This document shows positions 50,770 through 60,556 of a stretch of DNA of 64,000 nt, piece by piece (the first letter of the stretch is position 1; every line of letters begins with the position of its first letter). Made by a program: the position numbers and the translations under genes. This DNA comes from Haloimpatiens sp042688525. Its GTDB lineage: Bacteria > Bacillota > Clostridia > Clostridiales > Clostridiaceae. The notes beneath the pieces are model-generated. The model was not told the origin of the DNA, did not search any database, and saw only the letters and a program-made list of their open reading frames with translations. The DNA lies in NCBI RefSeq assembly GCF_042688525.2, contig NZ_JBHWAB010000001.1, positions 3,286,001 to 3,350,000 of the forward strand, written 5' to 3'.

Positions 50770-53091
50770 TTAATATATAAATCTTATATCATCAACATAT
50801 ACTTTCCCACTATAATGTAAATTTTTATTTGTTTCTACAAAATAAAAATGATCTAATTGTACTGACGTTGTTATTTGACTTGGTACATCTGCCTCTACAT
50901 ATTTCCAGCCTTTCCAATTGACTCTATTTACAAAATTAATTGTATATCTTCCACCATTTTTATTTTTTAAAACAGCTCTTAACCATGGTGCCTTTCCATC
51001 TCCACATACCCACATACCTATTTTTTTAGGTTTTGCTTCACTTATATATTTTGAAGATATATTTGTACCTTTTTGATCTTTACTCCTATGCATAACATTT
51101 ATAGTTCCATTGTATCTTCTTTTCCATTTAGAATCATAATTATATGTTATTTTATAACTATATCTACCACTTCTTTGATTTTCAGTGCTTATTGTTCCCA
51201 TTCCACCTATATATCCATTAACATAATATATTTTATTATCACCATGTTCAAAATTATCAATAAGAACTGGATCTTTACCTACTTCTACATCTATACTACA
51301 ACTTTTATTTCCAACCTGTGCAATTATTTTGCCCTTTGCTTTTCTATCTACAGCCTTAAATAATCCACTTTTATCTATAGTACCTATATTCCCTGAAACT
51401 TTCCAATTTGTACAATTATTATTTAATACTATGCTTTTTCCATCTTTAGTTTTTGCACAAGTACTAAGTTTTTTACTTTCACCTTTAGACATAACTAATT
51501 TGTTTGTATTAGATACAATAGATAACATTGACACTTCATCTAATACTTTTACATTAACCACATCTTTCACGCCATTTACCGTTACTGTTATTTGTCCTTG
51601 TCCCGATTTATTAGCTGCTGTAAAAACTCCATCTTCACTTATAGTTCCTAACTCAGGATTACATTCCCACTTGATTTGTGGATTTTTAAAATCATATACA
51701 TTATAGTTAGCATCTATAGCCTTTAATGAAATTTTATACTTACTTCCCTTATATGCTATTATGTCTCCTCCTGCATTAACAGTTAAAAGTTCATCTGTTC
51801 TTGGTGCATTAGTTAAAAATAAAATAGAATTTGTTATTCCTCTTTCACGTCCATCAGACGGTCTATTTACTACACTACAATTTCCTTTTCCAATTCCTCT
51901 TACATTCATTTGTGTAGAACCGCCACCATCTAAATTTATGGCCTTAACTACTTTTTCATGTTCCATTATTTTTGCCATTTCCGGAAGAGTAAGTCCATAA
52001 CTTTGGCTATTTGAATAACCACCATCAACAGTTATCGCTACCACTTCATTTTTTGCTGTTATTCCTATAGCAGTTCTTCCTTTATGCTTAGCTCTAACAA
52101 TAAAACTTTCTGCACCCTTATTTATCATCTCTTGTTCTGATAGTGCTCTACCATTATAAACTAAATAATTATATCCTCCCATAAGTTCTGAAATACCTTT
52201 TTTACTAAATCCTACTTGTATACAAGCTCTAGAACCTACTTTAAAATTATCTTTAATAAATTTTGCTTTAGCACCACTTGCTGCGACAACAATCTTATTT
52301 CCTTTTATTATGTAATCCCTATTTCCATTATTTATTTGTTCAACTTTTCCTTCAAAAGGTTTGTCTAACTTTAATGGGACTTCATTTCCACTTACAACCA
52401 TATACACTGTTGATTTATCTAATTTTGAAATATTGATTCTTCCATTAACAGTATAGTCTTTTGTGTATACTAACACCTGACTATTACGTGGTTCTCTATT
52501 TACAGTATCAATATTTATTGATTTATTATTACCACTATTTTTTACATTTCCATTAAAATTTAACTTATCAATAAAAGCCTTTCCATTACTATCTATACCA
52601 AATATAGGCATTGTTTTTTCATCAGACTTATAACCATAACTTAGAAGTAATCTTCCATCTTTAACTTGAGGGCCTACATTCATAAAAGTAGATGTATAAT
52701 ACATATCTCCATTTATACCAGCTACAACTTTCTTACCTTTTTTAGTCTCTCTTTGTATCTGTAAACTTAACCTTTCAGCACTTTTTATTGATTCTTTAGC
52801 TTTAGCTGTAACAATTTTTACATATTTATCATTTAAATTTGCTTTTATAATATTAGCAGTTTCTCTTAAATCAGAGGACTTGTCCTTAAGGTTAATTTGC
52901 TTTTTAGTATACTCAACACCTTTAGCAACATTTCCTTTTTGTAATATAGTTTCACTTTTCACTACACTATTATTTTTACTTTCTGCTGCTTTGATAACTT
53001 TTATATTTTCTACATTTATAAAAGCAGACATAAAAAATACCATCATAAATAGGCTTGTACATTTTTTTATTAATTTAAATCTACTCCTCAT
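50770..53091 (-). CDS. Secreted phosphodiester glycosidase (NAGPA) domain protein with Ig-like domains
   Basis: 773-aa exported protein. Signal peptide 1-33 (IKKCTSLFMMVFFMSAFINV), a 55-residue linker, then a NAGPA/DUF2233 domain (PF09992) at about 110-430 with GINGDMYYTS, GRTAIGITAKNEVVAITVDG, LDGGGSTQM (active site) and RERGITNSIL. Next come two bacterial Ig-like (BIG2) domains at about 440-610 and a C-terminal domain of about 155 residues rich in aromatic residues (YYVNGYIGGMGTIS, WVCGDGKAPWLRA, VYVDDIRFIY), like a carbohydrate-binding module. The family cleaves GlcNAc-phosphodiester bonds in capsule or wall polymers. GGGGG ribosome binding site. Confidence 0.9.
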   Translation of the reverse strand: MRSRFKLIKKCTSLFMMVFFMSAFINVENIKVIKAAESKNNSVVKSETILQKGNVAKGVEYTKKQINLKDKSSDLRETANIIKANLNDKYVKIVTAKAKESIKSAERLSLQIQRETKKGKKVVAGINGDMYYTSTFMNVGPQVKDGRLLLSYGYKSDEKTMPIFGIDSNGKAFIDKLNFNGNVKNSGNNKSINIDTVNREPRNSQVLVYTKDYTVNGRINISKLDKSTVYMVVSGNEVPLKLDKPFEGKVEQINNGNRDYIIKGNKIVVAASGAKAKFIKDNFKVGSRACIQVGFSKKGISELMGGYNYLVYNGRALSEQEMINKGAESFIVRAKHKGRTAIGITAKNEVVAITVDGGYSNSQSYGLTLPEMAKIMEHEKVVKAINLDGGGSTQMNVRGIGKGNCSVVNRPSDGRERGITNSILFLTNAPRTDELLTVNAGGDIIAYKGSKYKISLKAIDANYNVYDFKNPQIKWECNPELGTISEDGVFTAANKSGQGQITVTVNGVKDVVNVKVLDEVSMLSIVSNTNKLVMSKGESKKLSTCAKTKDGKSIVLNNNCTNWKVSGNIGTIDKSGLFKAVDRKAKGKIIAQVGNKSCSIDVEVGKDPVLIDNFEHGDNKIYYVNGYIGGMGTISTENQRSGRYSYKITYNYDSKWKRRYNGTINVMHRSKDQKGTNISSKYISEAKPKKIGMWVCGDGKAPWLRAVLKNKNGGRYTINFVNRVNWKGWKYVEADVPSQITTSVQLDHFYFVETNKNLHYSGKVYVDDIRFIY

Positions 53092-53305
53092 AAGTCTTCC
53101 CCCATTTTCCTAAATTAATATATTATATTTTTTAATCATATAGTTATTTTACGAATATTTTCTCATATGGTATTATATACAATTATATTATATATTACTA
53201 TATATTACTATATTTATCCACACCAAAAGTTAAAAAAAGGTTACAATTTAACAGAGCAAAAATACATATTACATAAAAACCTTTCACTTTGGTAATAAAT
53301 TATAA

Positions 53306-53333
53306 AAAAACACAGGATAACCCTGTGCTTTTT
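53306..53333 (-). terminator. Terminator after the 89-aa gene
   Basis: AAAAACACAGG-ATAA-CCCTGTGCTTTTT stem-loop followed by T-run on the minus strand. It lies at the stop of the 89-aa gene. Confidence 0.8.
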
Positions 53334-53601
53334 AATATACTCCTACATACATAAAAAATATTGTTCCAACAGCTAAAATCATACATAACAATGGATATAC
53401 TATGTTTGTAGAATTAGACTTTTGAATATACATTTTTATTGCCCATGTAATCATAGTGAAAAATATACAAATCTGAATTATCTTATAAGTATTAAAATAC
53501 TTTAAATAAATGAATTGATATGTAGTTAGTAATGTCATTATCAAAATTGCTACTGTTACAACAACACATACCCATCCCACTACATCAACAATTTTTTTCA
53601 T
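53332..53601 (-). CDS. Small three-helix membrane protein, unknown
   Basis: 89-aa membrane protein with three hydrophobic segments (about 9-27, 39-55, 68-87) and short loops. No family recognised. GGAGG ribosome binding site, terminator at its stop, and a gap of about 180 bp from ligA. Nothing suggests a function. Confidence 0.7.
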   Translation of the reverse strand: MKKIVDVVGWVCVVVTVAILIMTLLTTYQFIYLKYFNTYKIIQICIFFTMITWAIKMYIQKSNSTNIVYPLLCMILAVGTIFFMYVGVY

Positions 53602-53783
53602 TTTTTCTTCCTCCGCTTAGCATTTATTTTACTAAACTGTCAGCTAAAAAGAATGACAGTTTTAAAGTATATATGCACTCTTACTTTCCGCTTCTTCTAT
53701 ATTATTATTTTTTCATAATTTTGTAAATACTAAAATATATTCATATTAAGCTTAAATAAACTTTGTTGTATTTTTTTATGAAT

Positions 53784-55778
53784 TTATATCATTTTTTCAA
53801 ATTCTTCTTCTGAAATAATATTGATTCCAAGTTGTACGGCTTTATCATATTTTGATCCTGGATTTTCTCCTACGATTACATAATCAGTTTTTTTACTTAC
53901 GCTACTAGAAACTTTTGCACCTAACTGTTGTAGTTTTTCTTTGATTTCACTTCTACTGTATTTTTGAAGTGAGCCTGTTACTATAACAGTTTTTCCATTG
54001 AAATTATTTTCTACTACTTCAGTTTCTTCAAAATATGGTTCAACTCCAACTTTAAATAATTCTTGTATACTTTCATTTATCTTTTCATCTTCAAAAAATT
54101 CTACTATGCACTGTGCTACTGTATCTCCTATATCTGGAATCATAACTAATTCTTCAAATTTAGCCTTTGTTAATCTATCAAAGTTTTTAAAAGTTTTAGC
54201 TAAATCTGTAGCTGTTTTCTTACCAACATTAGGTATTCCAAGAGCATAAATAAATGATGGAAGATCACATTTTTTACTTTTTTCTAATGCATCTATTAAA
54301 TTTTGAGCTTTTTTATCTCCAAATCTATCTAAATTTAAAAGTTTTTCTTTCTCCATTTTATATAAATCTGAAATAGCTTTAATATTTAAACATTCAAAAA
54401 GTTGTTCTGCTGTTTTTTCACTAAAACCAGCTATATTCATTGCTTCTCTAGAGGCAAAATGAACTATACTTTTTACAAGTTGAGGTTTACATGATAAGGT
54501 ATTTTCACAAAAATAGTGTACCCCTTCTCTTATTATTTCACTGCCACAGTATGGACAGACTTCAGGTGGATTTATTTCCTTACTCCCCTCTAAGCTTTCT
54601 TCTACTATTCCCATAATTTCTGGAATAACATCATTAGAACGTCTTACAAATACTCTACACCCAAGCCTTACTCCTTTTCTTTTTATATCATCAATATTGT
54701 TTAAAGTGGCCCTCTTGACTGTAACCCCTCCAATATCTACTGGTTCTAAAATTGCTGTAGGACTTACTCTTCCACTTCTACCTACATTCCATTCTACCTC
54801 TAAAAGTGTTGTAGTAGCTTCTACTGCTTCAAACTTAAACGCAATTGCCCATTTAGGAAATTTTACTGTATATCCTAACATCTCTCTTGTTTTAGTATCA
54901 TCTATTGCAATAACTACTCCATCAATATCATAATTCAATTCATCTCTTATACTATCTACATATTCAATTTCTTTTTGTATTTCTTCCATGGTAGTACATT
55001 CTTTTACGTAATCATCCATAGGAAGTCCCTTTTCTTTTATAAAATTAAGCATTTCTATGTAATTTTTAAAAGGAGATCCTTCATTGTAACCTACATCATA
55101 GAAAAAAGCTGATAAATTTCTTTTTGCTGTTTCTTTTGCATTTAAATTTCTTAAAGCTCCAGCTGCTCCATTTCTTAAATTTTTAAGAGGAATATTTGCA
55201 CTTTCATTATATGCTTCAAATGCTTCTTTTGTCATAATTGCTTCTCCATGCACTTCTATAACTGCATTATTATCTATCATTAATGGTATTGATTTTATAG
55301 TCTTAACCTGTGCTGTAACATCTTCTCCAATAATTCCTGTTCCTCTTGTAGCAGCTTTTACTAATACTCCTTTTTCATTGTAAGTGCAATTAACTGTAAG
55401 ACCATCAAATTTTTTGGTAAGAATATATTTTAAAGATGGAAGCTTATCAGAATGTACAGCATTATATGCTTCAACAGCTTTCTTGTTTCTATTGTCCCAT
55501 TCTACAAGTTCATTTATACTTTGAGCCTTATCCAAACTCCAAAGATTAGCTTTATGAGTATATTTATCAAATTGAGATAACACCACATCTCCAACTCTTT
55601 GAGTAGGAGAATATGGAATTACTACCCCTGTTTCCTTTTCTAAGCTTACAAGTTTATCATAAATCTTATCATACTCTTTATCTGAAATACTAGGATTATC
55701 TAGCACATAATATTCTTGAGCATATTTATTTAATTCATCTATTAACTCTTTCATTTTTTGAATTTTATCATTGCTCAC
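53784..55778 (-). CDS. ligA: NAD+-dependent DNA ligase
   Basis: 664-aa LigA. Domain Ia with YYVLDNPSISDKEYD, adenylation motif KFDG with catalytic K123, EVHGEAIM, NPRNGAAGALRNL-like (L-K-N-L-R-N-G-A-A-G-A-L), GRSGRVSPTAILEPV (motif), zinc finger with four Cys (CPYCGSE...CENTLSC), helix-hairpin-helix region with GIPNVGKKTATDLA, and a C-terminal BRCT domain at about 588-664 (GKTVIVTGSL). It seals nicks in replication and repair. GTG start with GGGGG 10 bp before. Follows pcrA by 53 bp, as in many Firmicutes (pcrA-ligA pair). Confidence 0.97.
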   Translation of the reverse strand: MSNDKIQKMKELIDELNKYAQEYYVLDNPSISDKEYDKIYDKLVSLEKETGVVIPYSPTQRVGDVVLSQFDKYTHKANLWSLDKAQSINELVEWDNRNKKAVEAYNAVHSDKLPSLKYILTKKFDGLTVNCTYNEKGVLVKAATRGTGIIGEDVTAQVKTIKSIPLMIDNNAVIEVHGEAIMTKEAFEAYNESANIPLKNLRNGAAGALRNLNAKETAKRNLSAFFYDVGYNEGSPFKNYIEMLNFIKEKGLPMDDYVKECTTMEEIQKEIEYVDSIRDELNYDIDGVVIAIDDTKTREMLGYTVKFPKWAIAFKFEAVEATTTLLEVEWNVGRSGRVSPTAILEPVDIGGVTVKRATLNNIDDIKRKGVRLGCRVFVRRSNDVIPEIMGIVEESLEGSKEINPPEVCPYCGSEIIREGVHYFCENTLSCKPQLVKSIVHFASREAMNIAGFSEKTAEQLFECLNIKAISDLYKMEKEKLLNLDRFGDKKAQNLIDALEKSKKCDLPSFIYALGIPNVGKKTATDLAKTFKNFDRLTKAKFEELVMIPDIGDTVAQCIVEFFEDEKINESIQELFKVGVEPYFEETEVVENNFNGKTVIVTGSLQKYSRSEIKEKLQQLGAKVSSSVSKKTDYVIVGENPGSKYDKAVQLGINIISEEEFEKMI

Positions 55779-55831
55779 AGTTTTAAATCCCCCTCTTCAT
55801 AATACTTATCAATTTTATAAAGCTTTTACAC

Positions 55832-58063
55832 TTAAAGAACTTCTATTGGAGCCATGCCTAAAATCAAGTTCTTTATACCATAGTTATCAAAAGCTATTGT
55901 TACTTTTACTCCATTCTCTGTATTTTTTTTAGCAACTACTGTTCCAATACCAAAGGCTTTATGCTTTACTTTTCTTCCTGGAACAATTTCACCTTCATCT
56001 TTACTTGAACTTGAGGATTCTACAGCTGCTTGACTAAATGGAGTATTATTCCTAAAATTAACAATACTATGTGGGTTGTTTTGTGCATTGTATCTCATAT
56101 TTTTTCTTGCAGCTACACGAGGGTCATTGCCAAGTAAACTAACATTTTCTTTCAAACTCATAGGTATTTCTTGTATAAAATCAGACACTTCATAACAAAC
56201 TGTTCTACCAAATACCCTTCTACTTTCTGCTGAAGTCATATATAAATTCTCTTTTGCTCTTGTAATACCAACATAGCAAAGTCTTCTTGCCTCTTCCATT
56301 TCCGTAAAACTATTCAAACATGCCATTCCAGGGAATATTCCATTTTCCATTCCTACCATGAAAACTATTGGGAACTCAAGTCCTTTTGCACTGTGAACAG
56401 TCATAAGTACTACAGAATCTGCATCTTCATCAAAATTATCAATGTCAGATACTAATGTTACTTGTTCTAAAAATGCAAAAAGTGTCTTTTCTTCTGAAGT
56501 ATTTTCAAATTCTACTGCAGCAGAAACAAGCTCTTTTAAATTTTCTATTCTAGCTTTATCTTCTACCATATTTGATTTTTTTAATACATCCATATATCCA
56601 GTTTTATCTAATATCTCTTGTATAAGTTCTGAAACTGAAATTTCATCTTTTTTAGCAATAAAACTATTTATAAGACTAGTAAACTTATTTATTGAATTAA
56701 TAGTTCTCTTAGCAATTCCAGGAACATTTTCTACATCAAGAATTACACTATACAAACAATCTTCTATTTGATTTGCAAAATCTTGAATTTTTCCTACAGT
56801 AGTTTGACCTATAGAACGTTTTGGTACATTTATTACCCTTCTTAAACTAATATCATCAACTGGATTATTTATAAGTTTTAAATACCCTAGAATATCCTTT
56901 ATTTCTTTTCTATCATAGAATTTTAACCCACCAATTATTCTATAAGGTACTCCATTTTTTATAAATATATCTTCAAATGTACGTGATTGAGCATTAGTTC
57001 TATATAATATAGCAAAATCTCTATAATTTCTATTTTCTTTTTGTTTAATATCTCTTATCTGTTTTGTTACAAATAATGCTTCATCTATATCAGAATATGC
57101 TCTGTATAGTTTTATTTTTTCTCCATCTTCACTTTGTGTTCTAAGAGCCTTACTTTTTCTTTGGGCATTATTTTTTATAACTTCATTAGCAGCATTTAAT
57201 ATATTTCTTTTTGATCTATAATTTTGTTCAAGTTTTACTACTTTAGCTTCTGGATAATCTTTCTCAAAATCAAGTATATTTCTAATGTCTGCACCTCTCC
57301 ATTGATATATACATTGGTCATCATCTCCAACAACACATATATTTCTATGGGCACTAGCTAATAATTTTACAAGTTCATATTGAGCTCTATTAGTATCTTG
57401 ATACTCATCTACCATAATATACTTAAATTTTCTTTGATAAAATTCTAAAGTTTCCTTATCTTTGTTAAACAATTCTACAGTCTTAAATATCAAATCATCA
57501 AAATCTAAAGCATTATTACTTTTAAGTCTCTTTTGATATAGCATATACACATCTGCAATTTTGTTTAGTTTATAATTTGATTCATTTTCTTTTTTAAATT
57601 GCTCAGCAAATATTAAATTATTTTTTTGTTCTGATATTTTATTAATAATTTCTTTATCAGTTATGTCTTTATCATTTATATTTAATTCTTTCATACATTC
57701 TTTCATTAATACCTTTTGATCATAGCTATCGTATATAGCAAAGTTTTTATTATATCCTAATTTATCTATTTCTCTTCTCAAAATTCTAACACAACTTGAG
57801 TGAAAAGTTGAAACCCACATATGATTCACTTCATCGCCAACTAATTTTTTAACCCTTTCTTTCATCTCTCCAGCTGCTTTATTTGTAAAAGTAATAGCTA
57901 GAATTCTTGAAGGATATATGTCTAAATCCTGTATCATATGTGCTATTCTGTATGTTAATACTCTAGTTTTTCCTGATCCAGCTCCTGCTAATATTAAAAG
58001 TGGTCCTTCAATAGTCGTTGCTGCATCATATTGTTCTTTATTCAAAAGCTCTTTCAAATCCAT
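55832..58063 (-). CDS. pcrA: ATP-dependent DNA helicase PcrA (UvrD family)
   Basis: 743-aa superfamily 1A helicase: Walker A GAGSGKT at 27-33, TFTNKAAGEMKERV (Ia), DEYQDTN (II), GDDDQCIYQWRGAD (III), QNYRSK (IV), LMTVHSAKGLEFPIVF (V) and RRLCYVGITRAKENL (VI). A C-terminal Tudor-like domain (KVKHKAFGIGTVVAKK) that contacts RNA polymerase. It acts in repair, plasmid replication and transcription-coupled repair. AGGAGG ribosome binding site. First gene of the pcrA-ligA operon. Confidence 0.97.
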   Translation of the reverse strand: MDLKELLNKEQYDAATTIEGPLLILAGAGSGKTRVLTYRIAHMIQDLDIYPSRILAITFTNKAAGEMKERVKKLVGDEVNHMWVSTFHSSCVRILRREIDKLGYNKNFAIYDSYDQKVLMKECMKELNINDKDITDKEIINKISEQKNNLIFAEQFKKENESNYKLNKIADVYMLYQKRLKSNNALDFDDLIFKTVELFNKDKETLEFYQRKFKYIMVDEYQDTNRAQYELVKLLASAHRNICVVGDDDQCIYQWRGADIRNILDFEKDYPEAKVVKLEQNYRSKRNILNAANEVIKNNAQRKSKALRTQSEDGEKIKLYRAYSDIDEALFVTKQIRDIKQKENRNYRDFAILYRTNAQSRTFEDIFIKNGVPYRIIGGLKFYDRKEIKDILGYLKLINNPVDDISLRRVINVPKRSIGQTTVGKIQDFANQIEDCLYSVILDVENVPGIAKRTINSINKFTSLINSFIAKKDEISVSELIQEILDKTGYMDVLKKSNMVEDKARIENLKELVSAAVEFENTSEEKTLFAFLEQVTLVSDIDNFDEDADSVVLMTVHSAKGLEFPIVFMVGMENGIFPGMACLNSFTEMEEARRLCYVGITRAKENLYMTSAESRRVFGRTVCYEVSDFIQEIPMSLKENVSLLGNDPRVAARKNMRYNAQNNPHSIVNFRNNTPFSQAAVESSSSSKDEGEIVPGRKVKHKAFGIGTVVAKKNTENGVKVTIAFDNYGIKNLILGMAPIEVL

Positions 58064-58219
58064 TTTATACCTCCTAAACTCAAGGTTCTAATCTAACATA
58101 ATAATTTAATTTTATCCTTCCTTTTATTATACTTGACAATAAACCAATTAATCAAACTTAAAAATATAAAAATAAAAGCAGCCTTTTTACCTTACTATTG
58201 GCTGCTAATAATTATTATT

Positions 58220-58528
58220 TTATTTTGAAGAATCTTTTAGTTTTTTTAATATAATTTTATATCCGTCACATCCATAATTTAATGCTCTATTCACTCTACT
58301 TATAGTAGCTGTACTTGCTCCTGTAGAATCTGCTATATCCAAATATGTTCTCTTTTCGATAAGCATTTTTGCAACTTGAAGTCGCTGTGCTAATGCTTTT
58401 ATCTCATTAATAGTACATATATCTTCAAAAAATCTATAACATTCTTCTTTATCCTTTAAGCTTAAAATAGCATCAAATAAAAAATCCATCTCTTCACTCT
58501 TCAACTTAGATTCATATGTACTTCTCAT
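58220..58528 (-). CDS. YerC/YecD family TrpR-like regulator
   Basis: 102-aa DNA-binding protein, TrpR superfamily. The helix-turn-helix is at about 58-80: YLDIADSTGASTATISRVNRAL, preceded by the conserved RCYRFFEDICTINEIKALAQRLQVA (shown only in part, R-x-F-x-D-I-C-T-x-x-E). It is close to pcrA as in Bacillus subtilis, where yerC lies next to pcrB/pcrA. Regulatory target unknown. GAGGAG ribosome binding site. Confidence 0.92.
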   Translation of the reverse strand: MRSTYESKLKSEEMDFLFDAILSLKDKEECYRFFEDICTINEIKALAQRLQVAKMLIEKRTYLDIADSTGASTATISRVNRALNYGCDGYKIILKKLKDSSK

Positions 58529-58706
58529 ATTTTCTCACTCCTCTTGCATTTTGAAAGAAAAGATTTGCATTAATACTACTTTAATTCTATCATTTTTTAA
58601 AGTTTTAATCTATTAAATTAATAATTTTTTTTATTTTTACGTTTTAATAAAATAAATTTAAATATTATTTTAAAAACACATAACATATATTATATAAAAA
58701 ATCAAA

Positions 58707-58790
58707 AAAAAAAATAAAACAGCCCTTGGGGCTTGGGCTGTTTTGATGATAAATAAAAAGGGGGCTATTTATCTTTTCATTTATCCTTGC
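58707..58790 (-). ncRNA. Candidate small RNA with own promoter and terminator
   Basis: Transcript predicted from about 58790 to 58707: promoter TTGCAT-17 bp-TATAAT upstream (58797-58825). The RNA has two hairpins: GATAAATA-loop-TATTTATC (about 58772-58747) with CCCCC in the loop, and the terminator AAAACAGCCC-AAGCCCCAA-GGGCTGTTTT (58744-58716) followed by a run of ten T. Three-codon ORF only (ATG AAA AGA TAA), so not likely to be a peptide gene. Within the 404-bp gap 58529-58933 nothing else is seen. Confidence 0.5.
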
Positions 58791-58796
58791 ACTATT

Positions 58797-58825
58797 ATTA
58801 TATTTAAAAAAACACAAAAATGCAA
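58797..58825 (-). promoter_or_regulatory. Promoter of the candidate small RNA
   Basis: TTGCAT (58820-58825), 17 bp, TATAAT (58797-58802) on the minus strand, a close match to sigma-A consensus, 108 bp downstream of the rsuA-like stop. Confidence 0.55.
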
Positions 58826-58933
58826 TAGTGTTTGCAAAAATAATTGTAAATATTTCATTAAATGAATAGATTTCATTCATATTTTTTTAACATTTATTAA
58901 CTACAAATAAAATTTACCTTATTATATAGATTT

Positions 58934-59647
58934 TTAAATAGTTAATGATTTTAATTCTTCATCAGTTAGTTCTCTATATTCACCCTCTTCTAGATTTTCA
59001 TCTAATTCTAAAGTTCCAAAAGAAATTCTCTTTAAATAAACCACCTTTTTACCTCGTGCTTCAAACATCCTTTTTACTTGATGGAATTTTCCTTCTTGAA
59101 TAGTCACATACACTTCAGATCCATCATTATCTGCTTTCATAACTTGAAGCTTTGCTGGCATACATTTATATCCGTCGTCTAAAATTATTCCTTTTTCAAA
59201 AGCTTCTATATCTTTATCACATACCGCTTTATTTATCTCAGCATAATAAACTTTATCCACATGATTCTTAGGAGATATCAATTTATGATTTAACACTCCA
59301 TCATTAGTTAAAATTAAAAGACCTACTGTATCTTTATCTAATCTTCCAACTGGAAATGGATTAAAAACATTATATTCAGGATCAATTAAATCAACTACTG
59401 TCTCATCATATTTATCAAATGTAGCAGATACTACACCATCTGGCTTATTCATCATTAAATATATATTTTTTTTATATGAAATTTCTTCTCCATTAATTTC
59501 AATTTTACATTTCTCAGGATCAATTTTTAGTCCATTATCTTTTGCAACTTTTCCATCTACTGTAACTAATCCTTTTTTTACTGCTGCTTTTATTTCCTTT
59601 CTTGTTCCATATCCTAAATTCGCTAAAACTTTATCTAGTCTTTCCAT
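58934..59647 (-). CDS. RsuA-type 16S rRNA / tRNA pseudouridine synthase
   Basis: 237-aa pseudouridine synthase. S4 RNA-binding domain at 1-58 (MERLDKVLANLGYGTRKE), then catalytic domain with GRLDKDTVGLLILTNDG (catalytic D104), KVYYAEI and EGKFHQVKRMFEARGKKVVYLKR. RsuA/RluB/E/F family; by the K-x-x-D... layout it may modify 16S U516 or a 23S helix. AAAGGAG ribosome binding site. It ends 103 bp before the candidate small RNA promoter. Confidence 0.9.
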   Translation of the reverse strand: MERLDKVLANLGYGTRKEIKAAVKKGLVTVDGKVAKDNGLKIDPEKCKIEINGEEISYKKNIYLMMNKPDGVVSATFDKYDETVVDLIDPEYNVFNPFPVGRLDKDTVGLLILTNDGVLNHKLISPKNHVDKVYYAEINKAVCDKDIEAFEKGIILDDGYKCMPAKLQVMKADNDGSEVYVTIQEGKFHQVKRMFEARGKKVVYLKRISFGTLELDENLEEGEYRELTDEELKSLTI

Positions 59648-59808
59648 CTTTATCTCTCCTTTTAAATAATAACCAATCTTTTGTAGAAAAATAAAAAATC
59701 ATAATATAATTATGACTTTTTATCTTTATATATATACATTTAAATTTTATCATTAAATCTAAATTGAAGCTATGTAATAAATATAAAATTTCACATAACA
59801 TAATAAAA

Positions 59809-59859
59809 TTAACTTTCGCAGGTGAAAAACAGCTGCTACAGAAAATGATATTTTCCTTA
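59809..59859. repeat. MITE-like element, left-end fragment
   Basis: TTAACTTTCGCAGGTGAAAA, then CAGCTGCTACAGAAAATGAT and TTTTCCTTAA matches the first 50 bp of the left arm. It contains the stop codon (59857-59859) of the transglycosylase gene. Confidence 0.65.
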
Positions 59860-60537
59860 AAGATTTCCTTTATAATACTTAATAACTTTATCAACATAAT
59901 TTCTTGTTTCACGCGGCATTTTGTATATATCATCTTTAGTTTTTACATTTCTATTTTTTACTGAGTTAGGACCTGCATTATATGCAGCAAGGGCTAATTC
60001 CTTTGAATTTCCATACATATCTAATAAATTTCTTAAATACTTTGTACCACCTTCTATATTTTGTTCAACACTAAATGGATTAGTAACTCCTAATCCTCTT
60101 GCAGTGCCTGGCATAAGCTGCATAAGTCCCATAGCTCCTGCACTAGATACTGCATTAGAATTAAATCCAGATTCTTGTTTTATTACTGACAAAATTAAAT
60201 TCTCATCTATTCCATATTTCTTTGAAGCTTTTTTAATTGCTTCCTTTATTGAAGGTGTCAAACCTTTTGCACTAACAATTTTTCTAACTGCTTCATATGA
60301 ATTGGAAGTTTCTTTATCTAATAATATACTTTGTCCTCCATTACTATAAAGCTCATCAGATTGTATATTATTAAATATATTATCAAATAACTGATTAACA
60401 TTACTACCACTATCTTCTGAAGCTTTAGTCATACTTTCTAAAACAGCAGCAAAAGCTGGTGAATCACCTAAATTCTTTTGAAACATTTTAGACATAAGTT
60501 GTACCATTAATAACTTTTGTGCATTTTCTACTTTCAT
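59857..60537 (-). CDS. Lytic transglycosylase (SLT domain)
   Basis: 226-aa peptidoglycan lytic transglycosylase. The SLT domain is at about 103-220: ILSVIKQESGFNSNAVSSAGAMGLMQLMPGTARGLG (given by motif: catalytic E122 in KQESGF, AMGLMQLMP), NIEGGTKYLRNLLDMY, ALAAYNAGPNSV and RETRNYVDKVI. The N-terminal 95 residues have no signal peptide, so it may be part of a large membrane complex or be exported by another way; short cytoplasmic-looking SLT proteins of this kind are frequent in clostridia. Its last residues (GNL) and stop are inside a MITE-like fragment. GAGG ribosome binding site. Confidence 0.9.
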   Translation of the reverse strand: MKVENAQKLLMVQLMSKMFQKNLGDSPAFAAVLESMTKASEDSGSNVNQLFDNIFNNIQSDELYSNGGQSILLDKETSNSYEAVRKIVSAKGLTPSIKEAIKKASKKYGIDENLILSVIKQESGFNSNAVSSAGAMGLMQLMPGTARGLGVTNPFSVEQNIEGGTKYLRNLLDMYGNSKELALAAYNAGPNSVKNRNVKTKDDIYKMPRETRNYVDKVIKYYKGNL

Positions 60538-60556
60538 TTTTACTCCTCCATAGTTT

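Noticed and set aside
58665..58880. 71-aa ORF on the minus strand between the RsuA-like and YerC genes
   Set aside because: Covers the small-RNA promoter and terminator, has no ribosome binding site and has unnatural composition.
59631..59933. 100-aa ORF overlapping the transglycosylase start of the gap
   Set aside because: Overlaps two strongly supported genes and a MITE-like fragment, without ribosome binding site.
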